Shown here in pieces: positions 47,271 through 59,377 of a stretch of DNA of 64,000 nucleotides; within the stretch, counting starts at the first letter, position 1; each line of letters starts with the position of its first letter. The position numbers and the translations under genes were made by a program. Location of the stretch: NCBI GenBank assembly GCA_963971535.1, contig OZ020589.1:55247743-55311742 (forward strand). Direction: 5' to 3'. The notes beneath the pieces were generated by a model that made no database searches, was not told the DNA's origin, and saw only the letters and a list, made by a program, of their open reading frames with translations. The stretch comes from Notolepis coatsorum (Eukaryota > Chordata > Actinopteri > Aulopiformes > Paralepididae).

Positions 47271-47695
47271 TATATGTAACACAAATGTTCTAGAATGTTT
47301 GATTATGACATCATACTGTGACATCACAAATGTTCTAGAATGTCCTATTATGACATCATACTGTGACATCACAAATGTTCTAGAATGGTCTATTATGACA
47401 TCATACTGTGACATCACAACGGAACATGTTTGAGAGTAATTTGTAATAGATATATAAAAAGAATAATATAAATAATATGTTTGGTAAGGCTGTCCCCGAA
47501 GCCTGTTTTTGGGATTCAAACTTCGTCAGGGTTCGAATCTTCGTTTTTAATAAAATAATTAAAATAAAAAAAAGAACATTTATTATTTTTTTATAATTTT
47601 TGATTATATATCCTCAAACTAAATCCTCAATTTGAATAAAGTGATTCAAACTTCGTCAGGGTTTTTCGAACGGACGTTCGAACCTTCGTTCTTAA

Positions 47696-48614
47696 CACTT
47701 TGGATGCCAGCGACGCGTTTTGTTGTTAGTTCATGCCGCCAGTTGAGTGCCGGCAACGCTATAGTTTGTTTGTCGTATTTTTTTTTATTGGCGATTTGAA
47801 TTCATATTTCATCAATCGAGCCTCACGCTAGTGTTGCAGTCTCTCTGAGCTCAATTGGGAAGATACCGCCCCCTATCGTCTCTCCCTGTGTAACTGCACC
47901 CCATTAGTTTAGACTGATGAAGGGGGGGGGGGGCAGTTTCCTCAGGTTACTTTTCCTCAAGCCAACTGAAGAGACCAAGTGATCCGGCCCTCAAAACAGC
48001 GTAGATTATGTATTTCCAGCACCCAACGCTGAATCAATAAACGCGATCGATATTTGGAATGGCGATCAGGAATTGGAATAATCTTTTTGGATAACATCTG
48101 ATCTGAGGTAAGGAATCTATTTTACCAGTCTTAGGATAATCAGAGCTGTTTTCACCTATATATCAACGTGTCCCATATGTGTGTGTGTGGCTGTGAGTGT
48201 GTGCTCGCTGATCAGGAAATAAGATAATCGATTTTTCAGCCCGCTTCCCTAGCGTGCATAAGTCCACATATACTATCGATAATCTAGCGTTTATTTGAAA
48301 ACGATTCATAAATAGGCCGAAAAATGACAACGTTTTTGTGTATGCCAGAATATTCCAGTAAATGCCGTTTATCACGGAATCTATATTTTCCTGAAAAACT
48401 AGGGCTTTTCAAAATGCTATAAAACGGAAATGAACCGATTAAAAAACAATCCGTTTCGACAATGTTGACTGCAAACAAGTCATTGATAAGCGACGGGCAG
48501 ATTAGACACATAGCCATAATTTAAGACAGAGATTATGCGTTCACAACGCTATCATTGAAGTGGGTGCTGGCATTTAACCACATTTTACCATGTTAACTAG
48601 TGGCATCCAAAGTG
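47696..48614. mobile_element. piggyBac-like MITE, unit 3
   Basis: Ends CACTTTGGATGCCA / TGGCATCCAAAGTG with TTAA at 47692-47695 and 48615-48618. 919 bp, no nested insertion. Confidence 0.85.
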
Positions 48615-48681
48615 TTAATAAAAAAAAACTAAATCAAACTAAATCCTCAATTTGAATAAAGTGATTAAAACTTCTTCAGGG

Positions 48682-49092
48682 CTGGAGGGCGGTCAGGTGG
48701 CGTAGCGGAGATTGCGCTCGTCACCAATGCAAGAGGCTGCGGTCTCGACTCCCGGAGCCAGCATTGCTTGGGGCTTGGGCTGATCGCTATACTAACCCGC
48801 TTGGCTGGGTTAGGGGGAGGGCAAGTCACGGGTGGGGATCTGGCGCTGTGGACAGCGATGCCCACAGGTCAGGTCTGGGCGCCCGCTCAGCGGAGGCAGG
48901 ACCCAATGGAGGCAGTGTGCCCTCCCACGCGTTACACCTCACCAATGAGTCCTCGCTGCCAGGTGAAAAAAGAGTGTGCACAACAAACAGGTAGGGGAGG
49001 GGGGGAATTGGCACAATGACCAAATTGGAACGGGGAGAAAACAGAAAAATCTGAGAAAGAGAGGATGGATACAAAAGAAATTATAAAAAAAA
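48682..49092 (+). repeat. tRNA-derived SINE, unit 3
   Basis: As in units 1 and 2; here the B-box-like sequence is GGTCTCGACTCCC, closer to the consensus. Confidence 0.68.
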
Positions 49093-49770
49093 AAACGTCA
49101 TCAGGGTTTTTCGAACGGACGTTCAAACCTTCGTTTTTAATTTAAAAGTATTCTCATTTTCTTTTATAATTTTTTTTTATTACTTTTTATACCCTCAAAC
49201 TAAATCCTCAATTTGAATAAAGTGATTAATCTGATTAAATTAGTCTTTTTTCATTTATTATTTTGTTAGTGATGTAATCAAAAATAACACTTGGAACAAA
49301 AAAAAACAATAATATACGATTGGTAAACACTCTGACTAACCAAAACACTTAAGGCGAGATAGGCAAATATACTTTTTTTTGTTGATTTTGAGATTTTGTT
49401 ATATTTTGCGTCCTAAACATGTCTTCTATGCAACTAGTGACAATAAAACGTCAATAACACACATTTAGTTGTTTATTTTACTTAATTTTGCCTTATTGCA
49501 TCCATAAATGTGCACATATTTCAAAGTCAAAGTCAAAGATTAGTATTGCCATGTATGGACGAATCCACATTGGAATACAGGTACATGAGCAAAACACTGT
49601 GTAAACAGTACAGGAAAAATATGTAAAAACACAGACAGTATAAAAGGACAAATGCTAAAATTGATATCGAACATCCCCTAAAAGTGCATATCATAGTTAA
49701 AACAGCACTTCCACAAACCTGACTAAAACACTAATAAAAACACAGAAACAAAATAGGATAAAAAACAAAA

Positions 49771-50870
49771 CTAGCCTTTGGAGTCATTCAGGCTCCGCAC
49801 AGCACTGGGGAAAAAGCTCTTTGTAAACCGAGAGGTAGAGCATGTGATAGAGCGGTAACGTCTGCCCGAGGGGAGGGGGACAAAGAGGCCTGCGGCTGGG
49901 TGACCAGAGGGGTCGTTGATAATGCCAGAGGCACGGGAAAGCAGCCTGGCACCATAGATCTCTTCTAGAGCTGGCAGGCTAGACCCGATTGTCTTGCGTG
50001 CAAGATGCACAATTCCATTCAGAGATTTCTTCTCCTGGTCTGTGATGTTACCAAACCATATTGTACAGGAGGAAGTAAGAACGCTCTCGATCACACAGCG
50101 ATAGAAGTTGTGTAGAATCACCCTGTTATTTGTGAACTCTTTCAGTTTCCTGTGAAAGAAAAGACGTTGCTGGGACTTTTTAACAATGGTTCTGGTATTG
50201 GAGTGCCAGCTCAGGTCATTTGAAATAGTGACCCCAAGAAATTTAAAACTGCTCACCATCTCCACCTCTGAGCCATTTATGGTAATGGAGAGATGGGATA
50301 CCTTGCTATGTCTAAAATCGATGACTAGCTCCTTCGTTTTGGAAGCATTCAGGGTGAGGTTATTGGTCTCACTCCACCTAACTAGGTTCTGTACCTCTGA
50401 TCTGTAAAATGACTCGTCATTTGAGTTTATACGCCCAATGACCGTGGTATCATCAGCATACTTTACTATCAGATTGTTATCATAGGAAGCAGTACAGTCA
50501 TGAGTGCAGAGAGAGAACAGTAAAGGGCTGAGAATGCAGCCTTGTGGAGAACCAGTACTTAAAACAAGTTCATCAGACATATTGTTTCCAATCCTGACTC
50601 TTTGAGGTCTCGAAATTAAAAAGCTAAGAATCCATTCACAGATAGCGTCGCATAGACCCAGACACTGAAGTTTGTGGATCAGATTAGATGGAATAAGCGT
50701 ATTAAAAGCAGAGCTATAATCGATCAAAAGCATTCTAACATAGGAGTTTTTCTTATCTAAGTGTTCATACACAGGATTAAGAGCTAAGGAAATAGCATCA
50801 TCTACTGATCTATTTTTCTTGTAGGCGAACTGCCAGGGATCAAGACAGGTAGGAATCTGACCTTTTATAT
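49771..50870 (-). pseudogene. LINE ORF2, RT C-terminal part
   Basis: Motifs in order: [60 protein letters not shown], and the C-terminal [16 protein letters not shown] and LPSGRRYRS blocks. The catalytic YADD is kept. The frame is open over 49771-50772. The piece is cut off from the N-terminal RT by the insertion at 50875-52047. Confidence 0.82.
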
Positions 50871-50877
50871 TTAAGCA

Positions 50878-51015
50878 TTACATCACACGCAGGAGTGGTT
50901 TGTGACCAATAAACCATGCCTAGGGGTGGTTGTTAGGCCCGAGGCGCAGCCGAGGGTCGTTAGACCCCCCTAGGCATGGTTTATTGGTCACAAATCACGA
51001 CTGCACGTGGTGTAA
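50878..51015. repeat. 138-bp near-perfect palindrome
   Basis: TTACATCACACGCAGG...GGTTTGTGACC pairs with GGTCACAAATC...GTGCACGTGGTGTAA-type sequence, and the inner AATAAACCATGCCTAGGGG pairs with CCCCTAGGCATGGTTTATT. A GC-rich loop contains GAGGCGCAGCCGAGGG. Confidence 0.85.
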
Positions 51016-51499
51016 AGCTTTTATACAACTGCCAGATTCATCCAACCTTATTTCTATACAATAAACACACATTAATCGAAGATTTATTGAAAAAACCATC
51101 CGCCAGAAAAAGTAGTTCCCACAACTCCATGTGGAAGCAGCTTGAAGTGCATCCAACCAAACTAACACATCCAACTGTGTATTATTGGAATGATTGAGAG
51201 AAGTTGCCTCATGTGGAAGCAGCTTGAAGTGCATCCAACCAACTAACACATCCAACTGTGTATTATTGGAATGATTGATTGAAAATTTATTAAAACGTTT
51301 TCTTTGCCCTATAGGAAAAAAACGTTTTCTTCGCCCTATTTTTTTATTTATTTCTTTTAGCCTAAACTTAACCAGTTGGAAACCAGGGGTACAGTAATAA
51401 AATTAGCAATCAACCAATCAATCAATTCAATAGACCATGCTCACTTAAAACAGCGCTGCTTCTCTCTCACTCTGACTCCCCCGCTGTTGCAGACAGGAG

Positions 51500-51511
51500 T
51501 GTGTGTGTGTG

Positions 51512-51553
<42 letters not shown>

Positions 51554-51576
51554 ACAGTGTGTGTGTGCGTGTGTGT

Positions 51577-51621
<45 letters not shown>

Positions 51622-51632
51622 TGTTTGTGGGT
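51500..51632 (+). repeat. (TG)n microsatellite, interrupted
   Basis: TG repeats broken by GCG, CACAG, ATG and similar interruptions. Confidence 0.97.
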
Positions 51633-52047
51633 ACGCCAGCGTCGGATAGTGTGAGAGAGAACGCTGCAGTCGGAAAGTAGGAAGGAAGAAATTTAAATCA
51701 ATCAATTAATCTATCAATCAATCCGCGATTTTTCTTTTGTTCTAGATTGAGTCAAGACCCATCAATTACATCATCCAACATTGTTTAAAATACTAACACG
51801 TTCCCCTTGACAGAATCGCTTTATATTTAGTCGTTATGACGCTATCAACATATCCATTTGTTAAAGATTATTGTCCGCCATCTTGTTTTTTCCGACGGAG
51901 TGATCCGGCGGAGTGATGTGATTCGGTGGTGGGCGGGTCCTGGGACCAGGAGCGTGGATTATGAAGGATACATACGTGTAAATGGACTGTTTCAGCCAAT
52001 CAGAATAGAGAAATTTGCATGCCGTTGTATAAAATTCAGCACTAGCC

Positions 52048-52760
52048 GCTCTAAACATTTCATTAAAACTGAGGTTAGAGCAATAGGTCTGTAATCATTA
52101 AGACAAGTCACAGGTGATTTCTTGGGAACCGGAATGATAGTAGATTCCTTGAAGCTCCTTGGAACAAGGCGGCGCTCCAGTGACATATTAAAAAGGTCTG
52201 TGAGCACAAGGGCAAGCTGCTCAGAGCAGAGTCTGACGGCCCTGGGAGGAATGCCATCCGGGCCAGTGGCTTTCCTAGCCTTAGTACTGGACAGGACCTT
52301 GCGCACCTCATGTTCTGTGACAGTCAGCTCAGACAAGTCACTGGGGTTGGAAGGAATAAAAACAGGACGCTCTGTATTACTTTCATCAAATCTGGAGTAA
52401 AAGTTATTCAGTCTATCGGGAAGCGAGTGATCACCTTCAGCGGAGGCGAGGCCCCTGGGCTTGTAGGAAGTGATAGTGTTCAGTCCCTGCCACATCCGAC
52501 GGGGGTCACTGCCAGAAAAATGTCCTTCAATACGTTCTCCATAGGAGCGCTTTGCGGCTCTTATTGACCGCTCCAGCGAGTATCTAGCCAGTTTATAACT
52601 GGTTGCATCCCCAGATTTAAAAGCAGTAGCTCGTTCAGTAAGTTTGAGTCTAACATCAGAGTTAAGCCATGGTTTTTGGTTTGAGTATTGCTTAACCACC
52701 TTGCGGGGAATGCACAAGTCAATACAAAAATGTATATATCCAATGACAATTGGTCAAGGT
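52048..52760 (-). pseudogene. LINE ORF2, RT N-terminal part
   Basis: Contains KARKATGPDGIPPRAV, STIIPVPKK, LNDYRPIALTSVLMKCLERL, the fingers motifs of non-LTR RT, in one open frame over 52048-52717. A frameshift near 52715 separates it from the stretch upstream. Confidence 0.82.
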
Positions 52761-52899
52761 CCTCACTTTTAAAAACAGACCAGTCTGTGGCGTCGAGACA
52801 CCCTTGTAATAGTGTTTCAGCATCTTTAGTCCAACATTGAGTGGAGCGTACCGTCGGTTTGATTTGTCAATTTTTCGGAGTATATGACGGTAGAAGAAG

Positions 52900-53171
52900 A
52901 ATCTATTGATGATCGGATTTACCAAAAGCTGGCCTTGGGAGAGACCTGTAAGCAGCTTTTATGTTGCTATAGCAGTGATCCAGGATTTTGTTTCCTCTTG
53001 TAGGGTGTTTTACATGCTGATGGTAATTTGGCAGAACCGATTTAAGAGAACAATGATTAAAATCACCAGCTGCAATAAACACAGCCTCCGGATGGGAGAT
53101 CTCATATTTATGTATAATGTCAGCCAGTTCATTGAGAGCAGTGTCAGCCCGAGGGTGTATATAAACAGCAA
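52900..53171 (-). pseudogene. LINE ORF2, endonuclease C-terminal part
   Basis: IAVYIHPRAD, FIAAGDFNH and the terminal GKSDH motif of APE-type endonucleases are visible. It continues, after decayed sequence 52760-52900, to RT. Confidence 0.8.
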
Positions 53172-54320
53172 TGGGCTCCCTCCCTACCCCTTCTCTTAGA
53201 GTTACCGTCTCCTGGCGCTGACTAAGGTGATGGATGCCTCGGGGACTTGGCCAAGATTGTAGTGACTGCTCTACATGCACCTCCGAGGCCTTGGATCAGT
53301 TATTCACCGCCGTCTGTCCGTGGTCCTGTCAACTGATTAACAGTATTAACAGACTGTTAACAGATTAACAGTCAACGCGGTTTCATTGCTGGGTTAAGTA
53401 CTTCTATTCTATTCACATAATACGCTTACTTCATATATCTACTCCATTCACATATATGCCTACCAATTGTATCTATTGCTATGTCCGCCTACTACAATCT
53501 CATGAGCTGTCTAACGCCTGTCCCGTCTCCCTGTCTCCCTATGACTTGCTGTCCTGGAGTGTTGACCGGAGTGTTGGACGTCCCGTGACGAAGGCCGGGA
53601 GATTGTGACCCCCTCTGCGTGCCCCCCTGTCTCCGGAGGTCTCGTAGTGGTGACCGGAGTGCCGGATGTCCCGCGATGATGTCAGGGAGTTCACGACCCT
53701 CTCTGCGCTACCCCCTATCTCCCTGTCTCCGGCTGTCCCTGAGCAACGACCGGAGTGTTGAATGTCCCGTGACTAAGACGGGGAGGACGTGACCCTCTTT
53801 GCGCCGCCCCTGTGCCTCAAATAGATCCGCTATCAACTCTATCTTTAATCTTTCAAAATGTTCAGTTGCTATCGCTATTAGCTCTATCTTTAATCTTTCA
53901 AAATGTACAGTTGCTATTGCATGCACTCATCTGTGTTTCACTACACACATGAGTGCATGCTTACCAACTGTCCGTCTGCAACACTACTATCACCAACATC
54001 TAAGAAGGGAGATCCCCCCTTGAATGGCCCTTCTAAGGTTTCTCTCCTCCACACTGCCTGTGGAGCTTTTTTCCCTATTGTTAGGTTTTAGTGAGTTTTT
54101 CCTTACCTTCGCGTGGGGTATGTCTGGGAGTGCTTGCATTCTTTCATTTATTTGCATTCATCTAAAAATGTTTGGACCTTATGGTGTTCTTGTTCTGTTC
54201 TTGACTTATTGTTATGTTTTCTTCTTGACTTGTTTAAAGAAGACGTGTACGGCCCATGGGGACATTAACGTGTGTTGTCGGGCCCTATAAATAAATTTGA
54301 TTTGATTTTAATTTGATTTG
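53172..54320 (+). mobile_element. L2-like LINE 3' end inserted in the endonuclease region
   Basis: It interrupts the endonuclease between REFPAIF (near 54320) and IAVYIHP (53171). Its 3' part includes GTTTTAGTGAGTTTTTCCTTACC, GGGCCCTATAAATAAATTTG and a TTTGATTTGA-type tail on the plus strand. The 5' part holds diverged repeats of GACCGGAGTGTTG...CCCGTGAC (53550-53790) and a short TCTTTAATCTTTCAAAATGT duplication near 53850. Confidence 0.6.
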
Positions 54321-54657
54321 AATAAGAAAGATAGCTGGGAATTCTCTAGGGAGATTAAAGGGGCGACATTTAATGACTAGGCATTCAAGATTAATATTGC
54401 AGGTCTTGTTCATGACCTTAGTATCGGTACACCACTTTTCATTCACAAGAAGACAGACCCCTCCTCCTTTGGTTTTGCCGGTGCATTCCTTCAGTCCGTC
54501 TGAGCGAAACACAGCGAATCCCGGCGGCTGGAAGGCTGAGTCTGGCGTGTTGCTGTCTAGCCACGTCTCCGTGAGACAGTACGCGGAGCAGTCTCTTGCC
54601 TCCCGCTGGAATTTAATCTGGTGTCGTGCCAAAATCCTACTCCCTGCCACGATTTGA
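54321..54657 (-). pseudogene. LINE ORF2, endonuclease N-terminal part
   Basis: CLTETWLDSNTPD carries the catalytic Glu of the APE fold, followed by GGVCLLVNEKWC. The element is truncated 5' of this at about 54657. Confidence 0.78.
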
Positions 54658-55049
54658 GTGCCTCACTCATATTGTGGTAGGGGTTAGGCAGGGGCTAATA
54701 CCCCCCTAACTTTTGATTGCAAAGTCTGACATGTGTGTCATAAATGTCATGAATTGAAAATGGGGGACCCTGGTGTAAACAAGACAAAAGTCTTTCTCTG
54801 GTCTGCATCCCCTTAACAATTGTGTGTATTGAGCCGTACTGTATTGTACCCATTCTGCAATCTGTTAATAAAATGTTCAATCAATCAAATTTGGAAATAT
54901 TCAGGAAATATTCAGAATTTTCTTCCACAACAGGAAGAATCACTCTGAGTGCTAATGTAATTAAATAGTTACAGAGGTTTGAACACACTGACATAAAAGT
55001 ATTTTTTACTTATCTCTGAATTATGTTGGAAACAGAAGCCTACAAAATA
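54658..55049. other. Probable LINE 3' end and spacer
   Basis: Includes a plus-strand tail-like sequence ending GTTAATAAAATGTTCAATCAATCAAAT near 54890. No coding signal. Confidence 0.4.
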
Positions 55050-55176
55050 GTTCCAGCTGAGAGGTATGAGGTCGTATGGTGGAATGAACTACCCATCCCA
55101 GTTAGGACAGCCGAATCCCGTCCAATCTTTCGCCGTCGACTAAAGACTCACTTCTTCAACCATTATCTGAAATGAT

Positions 55177-55207
<31 letters not shown>

Positions 55208-55403
55208 AACCCCGACTAACCTTAATGTCATGCACTTGTCCTTATAAACTAACCTACACTGTAACACGCAACACTTTGATGAACATTGTTACTCAGCTGA
55301 TAGAGTTATACCCTTCTTGCTGTCTTGTCGCACAGAACTTGTAAGTCGCTTTGGATAAAAGCGTCAGCTAAATGACTAAATGTAAATGTAAATGTAAATG
55401 TAT
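55050..55403 (+). pseudogene. L2-clade LINE 3' terminus (UnaL2-like tail)
   Basis: The plus strand reads WNELPIPVRTAESRPIF followed by RRRLKTHFFNHYLK and TGA (55078-55171), the end of L2 ORF2. A 3' UTR with an A run follows, then the tail CGCTTTGGATAAAAGCGTCA and TGTAAA repeats typical of UnaL2-like LINEs. Confidence 0.8.
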
Positions 55404-55564
55404 CTAGTACATGATCAACGTTGATAACAATACCACGGAAATGCCCCCCGATGGGACGTCCGATGTAAGAGGTTACATGCTAACTCATTTGAAGTTACAT
55501 TTGATCCGTCTTCATGCATGCAAGAAGAGAAGATTGAGGGAGTAATACATTTAATAAAGTTTAA

Positions 55565-56751
<1,187 letters not shown>

Positions 56752-57282
56752 TTAAAGAGAGAAAAATTATATTCTGGCTGTTTTGTCATTCTGTACTTTC
56801 AAAGTACATTTAAACACCAGATAAATACTTTTGATACTTTAAGTGCATTTAATGTGAGCTACTTTAAAGGTGACCTATTCTGAAGATCGTCTTTTCCTGT
56901 GTGTTGCATTGTTTTTACAGAAAGAGGGGTTGTCCCAACACTGAGAACATGTTAAATATGTGCATTGTTCCTTTTCAGCAGTTCAGCTGTGACAAGAACC
57001 CTCCCTCTTGAAACAGGCCTGACAGGACTCAAACGGAGAGGTATAGAGGTGCTACGGTTGGGTTAGGTGTGTTGGACCCAGGTGCAGTGCAGAACAGAGG
57101 AGACGGGATGCAGGGGTTGACTTTCACAAAATAAGCAATACTCTTTTATTTGAGAGTGGCGAGTGGCACGTTAAAACGGAGCGAACAAAAGGGGAGACAG
57201 CTCAGTCTCAAAACATGACAGTAAGTCGAATACATGAAAACGGTAACATAACACTAAACCGGGGGAAATAAAGGGGAGAAAG
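56752..57282. other. Unassigned spacer
   Basis: A stray unit of the 42-bp minisatellite is near 57025-57050. No gene or element ends recognised. Confidence 0.4.
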
Positions 57283-57425
57283 GGTTACCCCAAAGTAGCC
57301 CAAAATACCAGAAAGTACCCCAAAGTATCCCAAAGTATACCCTAAAATACCCAAAGTATCACGAAATACCCCAAAGAACCTCAAAGTTCCCCAAAATATA
57401 CCAATACCTCAATGTACCACAAAAT
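57283..57425 (+). repeat. Degenerate CCCAAAGTA tandem repeat
   Basis: About a dozen imperfect copies of TACCCCAAAGTA-like units. Confidence 0.75.
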
Positions 57426-57426
57426 A

Positions 57427-57660
57427 CTGGCTCAGAGGTAGAGCAGGTCAACTAATGATCATATGGTCAATGGTTTGGTCAGTGGTTTGAATGCCAGCTC
57501 CTTCTGTTCACATGCCAAAGTGTCCTTGGGCAAGACACTGAACCCCAAATTGCTCCCAATGAGTCTGGCTGCCATTGCAAAATGGACTTATTTCCCATGG
57601 CAGGAGCGATAAGTCTTACTCACAACGGCATTACTCACAGGTATTCTGGCGATCGACTCA
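57427..57660 (+). repeat. tRNA-derived SINE
   Basis: A-box-like TGGCTCAGAGGTAGAGCA and B-box-like GGTTTGAATGCC. The body contains CCTTGGGCAAGACACTGAACC, a sequence frequent in fish SINEs. Confidence 0.65.
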
Positions 57661-57796
57661 CAGTGTCAGTAGTGACATTGAAGAGCATATAAAGCCACCT
57701 TAACAAGACACACCAGATACCAATTAATGTAATTATGGCAAATACCACCAGGTAACGCTAGGGCTTTACTCCCTGAGGAGAGCAAAACCCCAAACA

Positions 57797-58555
57797 TTAC
57801 ATAGAGGCTGCCAGAATGAGAACAGGACTGAAACAGAGAGGTATAGAGGCTGCTAGAATGAGAACATGAGTGAAACAGAGAGGTATAGAGGCTGCTAGAA
57901 TGAGAACAGGTCTGAAACAGAGAGCTATAGAGGCTGCTAGAATGATAACAGGACTGAAACGGAGAGGTATAGAGGCTGCTAGAATGAGAACAGGACTGAA
58001 ACAAAGATATAGAGGCTGCTAGAATGAGAACAGGACTGAAACAGAGGTATAGAGGCTGCTAGAATGAGAACAGGACTGAAACAGAGGTATAGAGGCTGCT
58101 AGAATGAGAACAGGACTGAAACAGAGGGGTATAGAGGCTGCTAGAATGAGAACAGGACTGAAACAGAGAGGTATAGAGGCTGCTAGAATGAGAACAGGAC
58201 TGAAACAGAGAGGTATAGAGGCTGCTAGAATGAGAACAGGACTGAAACAGAGAGGTATAGAGGCTGTTAGAATGAGAACAGGACTGAAACAGAGATGTAT
58301 AGAGGCTGTTAGAATGAGAACAGGACTGAAACAGAGGGGTATAGAGGCTGCTAGAATGAGAACAGGACTGAAACAGAGAGGGATATAGGCTGCTAGAATG
58401 AGAACAGGACTGAAACAGAGAGGTATAGAGGCTGCTAGAATGAGAACAGGACTGAAACAGAGAGGTATAGAGGCTGCTAGAATGAGAACAGGACTGAAAC
58501 AAAGAGGTATATAGGCTGCTAGAATGAGAACTGCAACAGAGAGGTATAGAGGCTA
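57797..58555 (+). repeat. 42-bp minisatellite
   Basis: About 18 units of AATGAGAACAGGACTGAAAC plus AGAGAGGTATAGAGGCTGCTAG with small indels. The period is a multiple of three, so long minus-strand frames are artefacts. Confidence 0.94.
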
Positions 58556-58785
58556 AAAAGCCTGCTATGGCTTTCTCTCCATTTTCATAGTTTCATTGAG
58601 CAAGGCCATGATATAGACAGTTTCACTGGAATTCTGTTGCTAGGGAACAGTTTGGACCCAAATGTATTTCCTGTCAACTGTTTCATTAGCAAACATTGCA
58701 ACGTGGGGTCATCTGGCCATCTTTGTTAGATTTTGTGTCTGTACTACTGTACAGGTCAGGAGATATGCTAAAAAATGTAAGTTTG

Positions 58786-58858
58786 GCGTAATGGGGGGCG
58801 CTAGGTAGAGCAGTCGTCTGGTTATCCTGAGGTTCCCGGTTTGATTCCCGCTCCGGGA
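58786..58858 (+). repeat. tRNA-like head of a SINE
   Basis: TAGGTAGAGCAG (A-box) and GGTTTGATTCCC (B-box) are spaced as in a tRNA, but there is no clean acceptor stem. GATAGATAGAAAGATAG follows. Confidence 0.55.
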
Positions 58859-59377
58859 TAGATAGAAAGATAGAGAAAAGTAGGCGGAGGGGACAGATAG
58901 TTAGTTAGATACACCATAAGTTAGATCAGTGGTTCTCAAACACTAGTGGTACTTGGTGGTACTGCTGGTGGTACTTACATTTTTTTTAAAATAAATTATA
59001 ATACTTTGCAGCCAGGCCACTGAACTTAGAAGCAAGCCAGTGTTTCTAGTTGCAGCGGCGCAATAGTTAGATAACCTAAGTGGGGAACAACCAGGAGATC
59101 ACTGTGACAGAGAGTAATGCAGTAAACAGTCATACATCTTTTATTCAACTTCAGCCCTGATCATAACCATTTTTATTTTTAGATTTTTTTGTAATGTCAG
59201 ATAAAAAAATACTCCAATATTTCTGAAAAATCGTTGTTGTTTGAGTTACTCGCATTCTCTCACACACAAATATTGGTTGTGCTTGCCCATTTGCATGTCA
59301 AGAAATATGGGCCAGGTAGGCACACATAGTTGTACTGTGATCACATAATCTGAATATTAAAAAATGTAGCTATACTA
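58859..59377. other. Unassigned AT-rich DNA
   Basis: Contains CAGTGGTTCTCAAACACTAG at 58927, which resembles one hAT terminus; the other end was not found. Confidence 0.35.

Larger units (their letters stand above)
45927..49575. repeat. Tandem complex unit 3 (partial)
   Basis: 45-bp array (45927-46102), hAT-like remnant, conserved block (46454-46640), a LINE ORF1 fragment, second 45-bp array (47279-47418), MITE, SINE and the AT-rich block. It then continues into LINE sequence at 49576 instead of the hAT-derived block of units 1 and 2. Confidence 0.85.
50875..52047. mobile_element. Unclassified non-autonomous insertion in the LINE
   Basis: It separates two parts of one LINE RT. The left end is a 138-bp near-palindrome (50878-51015). 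Further in, TTTTATACAACTGCC (51017) faces the inverted GCCGTTGTATAAAA near 52035, suggesting terminal or nested inverted ends. It contains a duplicated ~82-bp segment (51130-51280) and a TG array. No coding sequence and no clear target duplication. An ISL2EU-type element is possible but only a guess. Confidence 0.6.
49530..54657 (-). mobile_element. Rex/CR1-like LINE, 5' truncated and twice interrupted
   Basis: Reading the minus strand from 54657 down: endonuclease N-terminal part, a foreign insert (about 53172-54320), endonuclease C-terminal part, RT N-terminal part, a foreign insert (about 50875-52047), RT C-terminal part, and a 3' UTR ending in TTTGACTTTGACTTTG repeats near 49530. The two inserts split one ancestral ORF2. 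Confidence 0.8.

Noticed and set aside
57666-58502. Minus-strand FQSCSHSSSLYTSL repeat protein
   Set aside because: Frame through the 42-bp minisatellite; no start context, splice signals or domain.
58922-58950. A further hAT element from the CAGTGGTTCTCAA terminus
   Set aside because: Only one end and no 8-bp duplication could be found.
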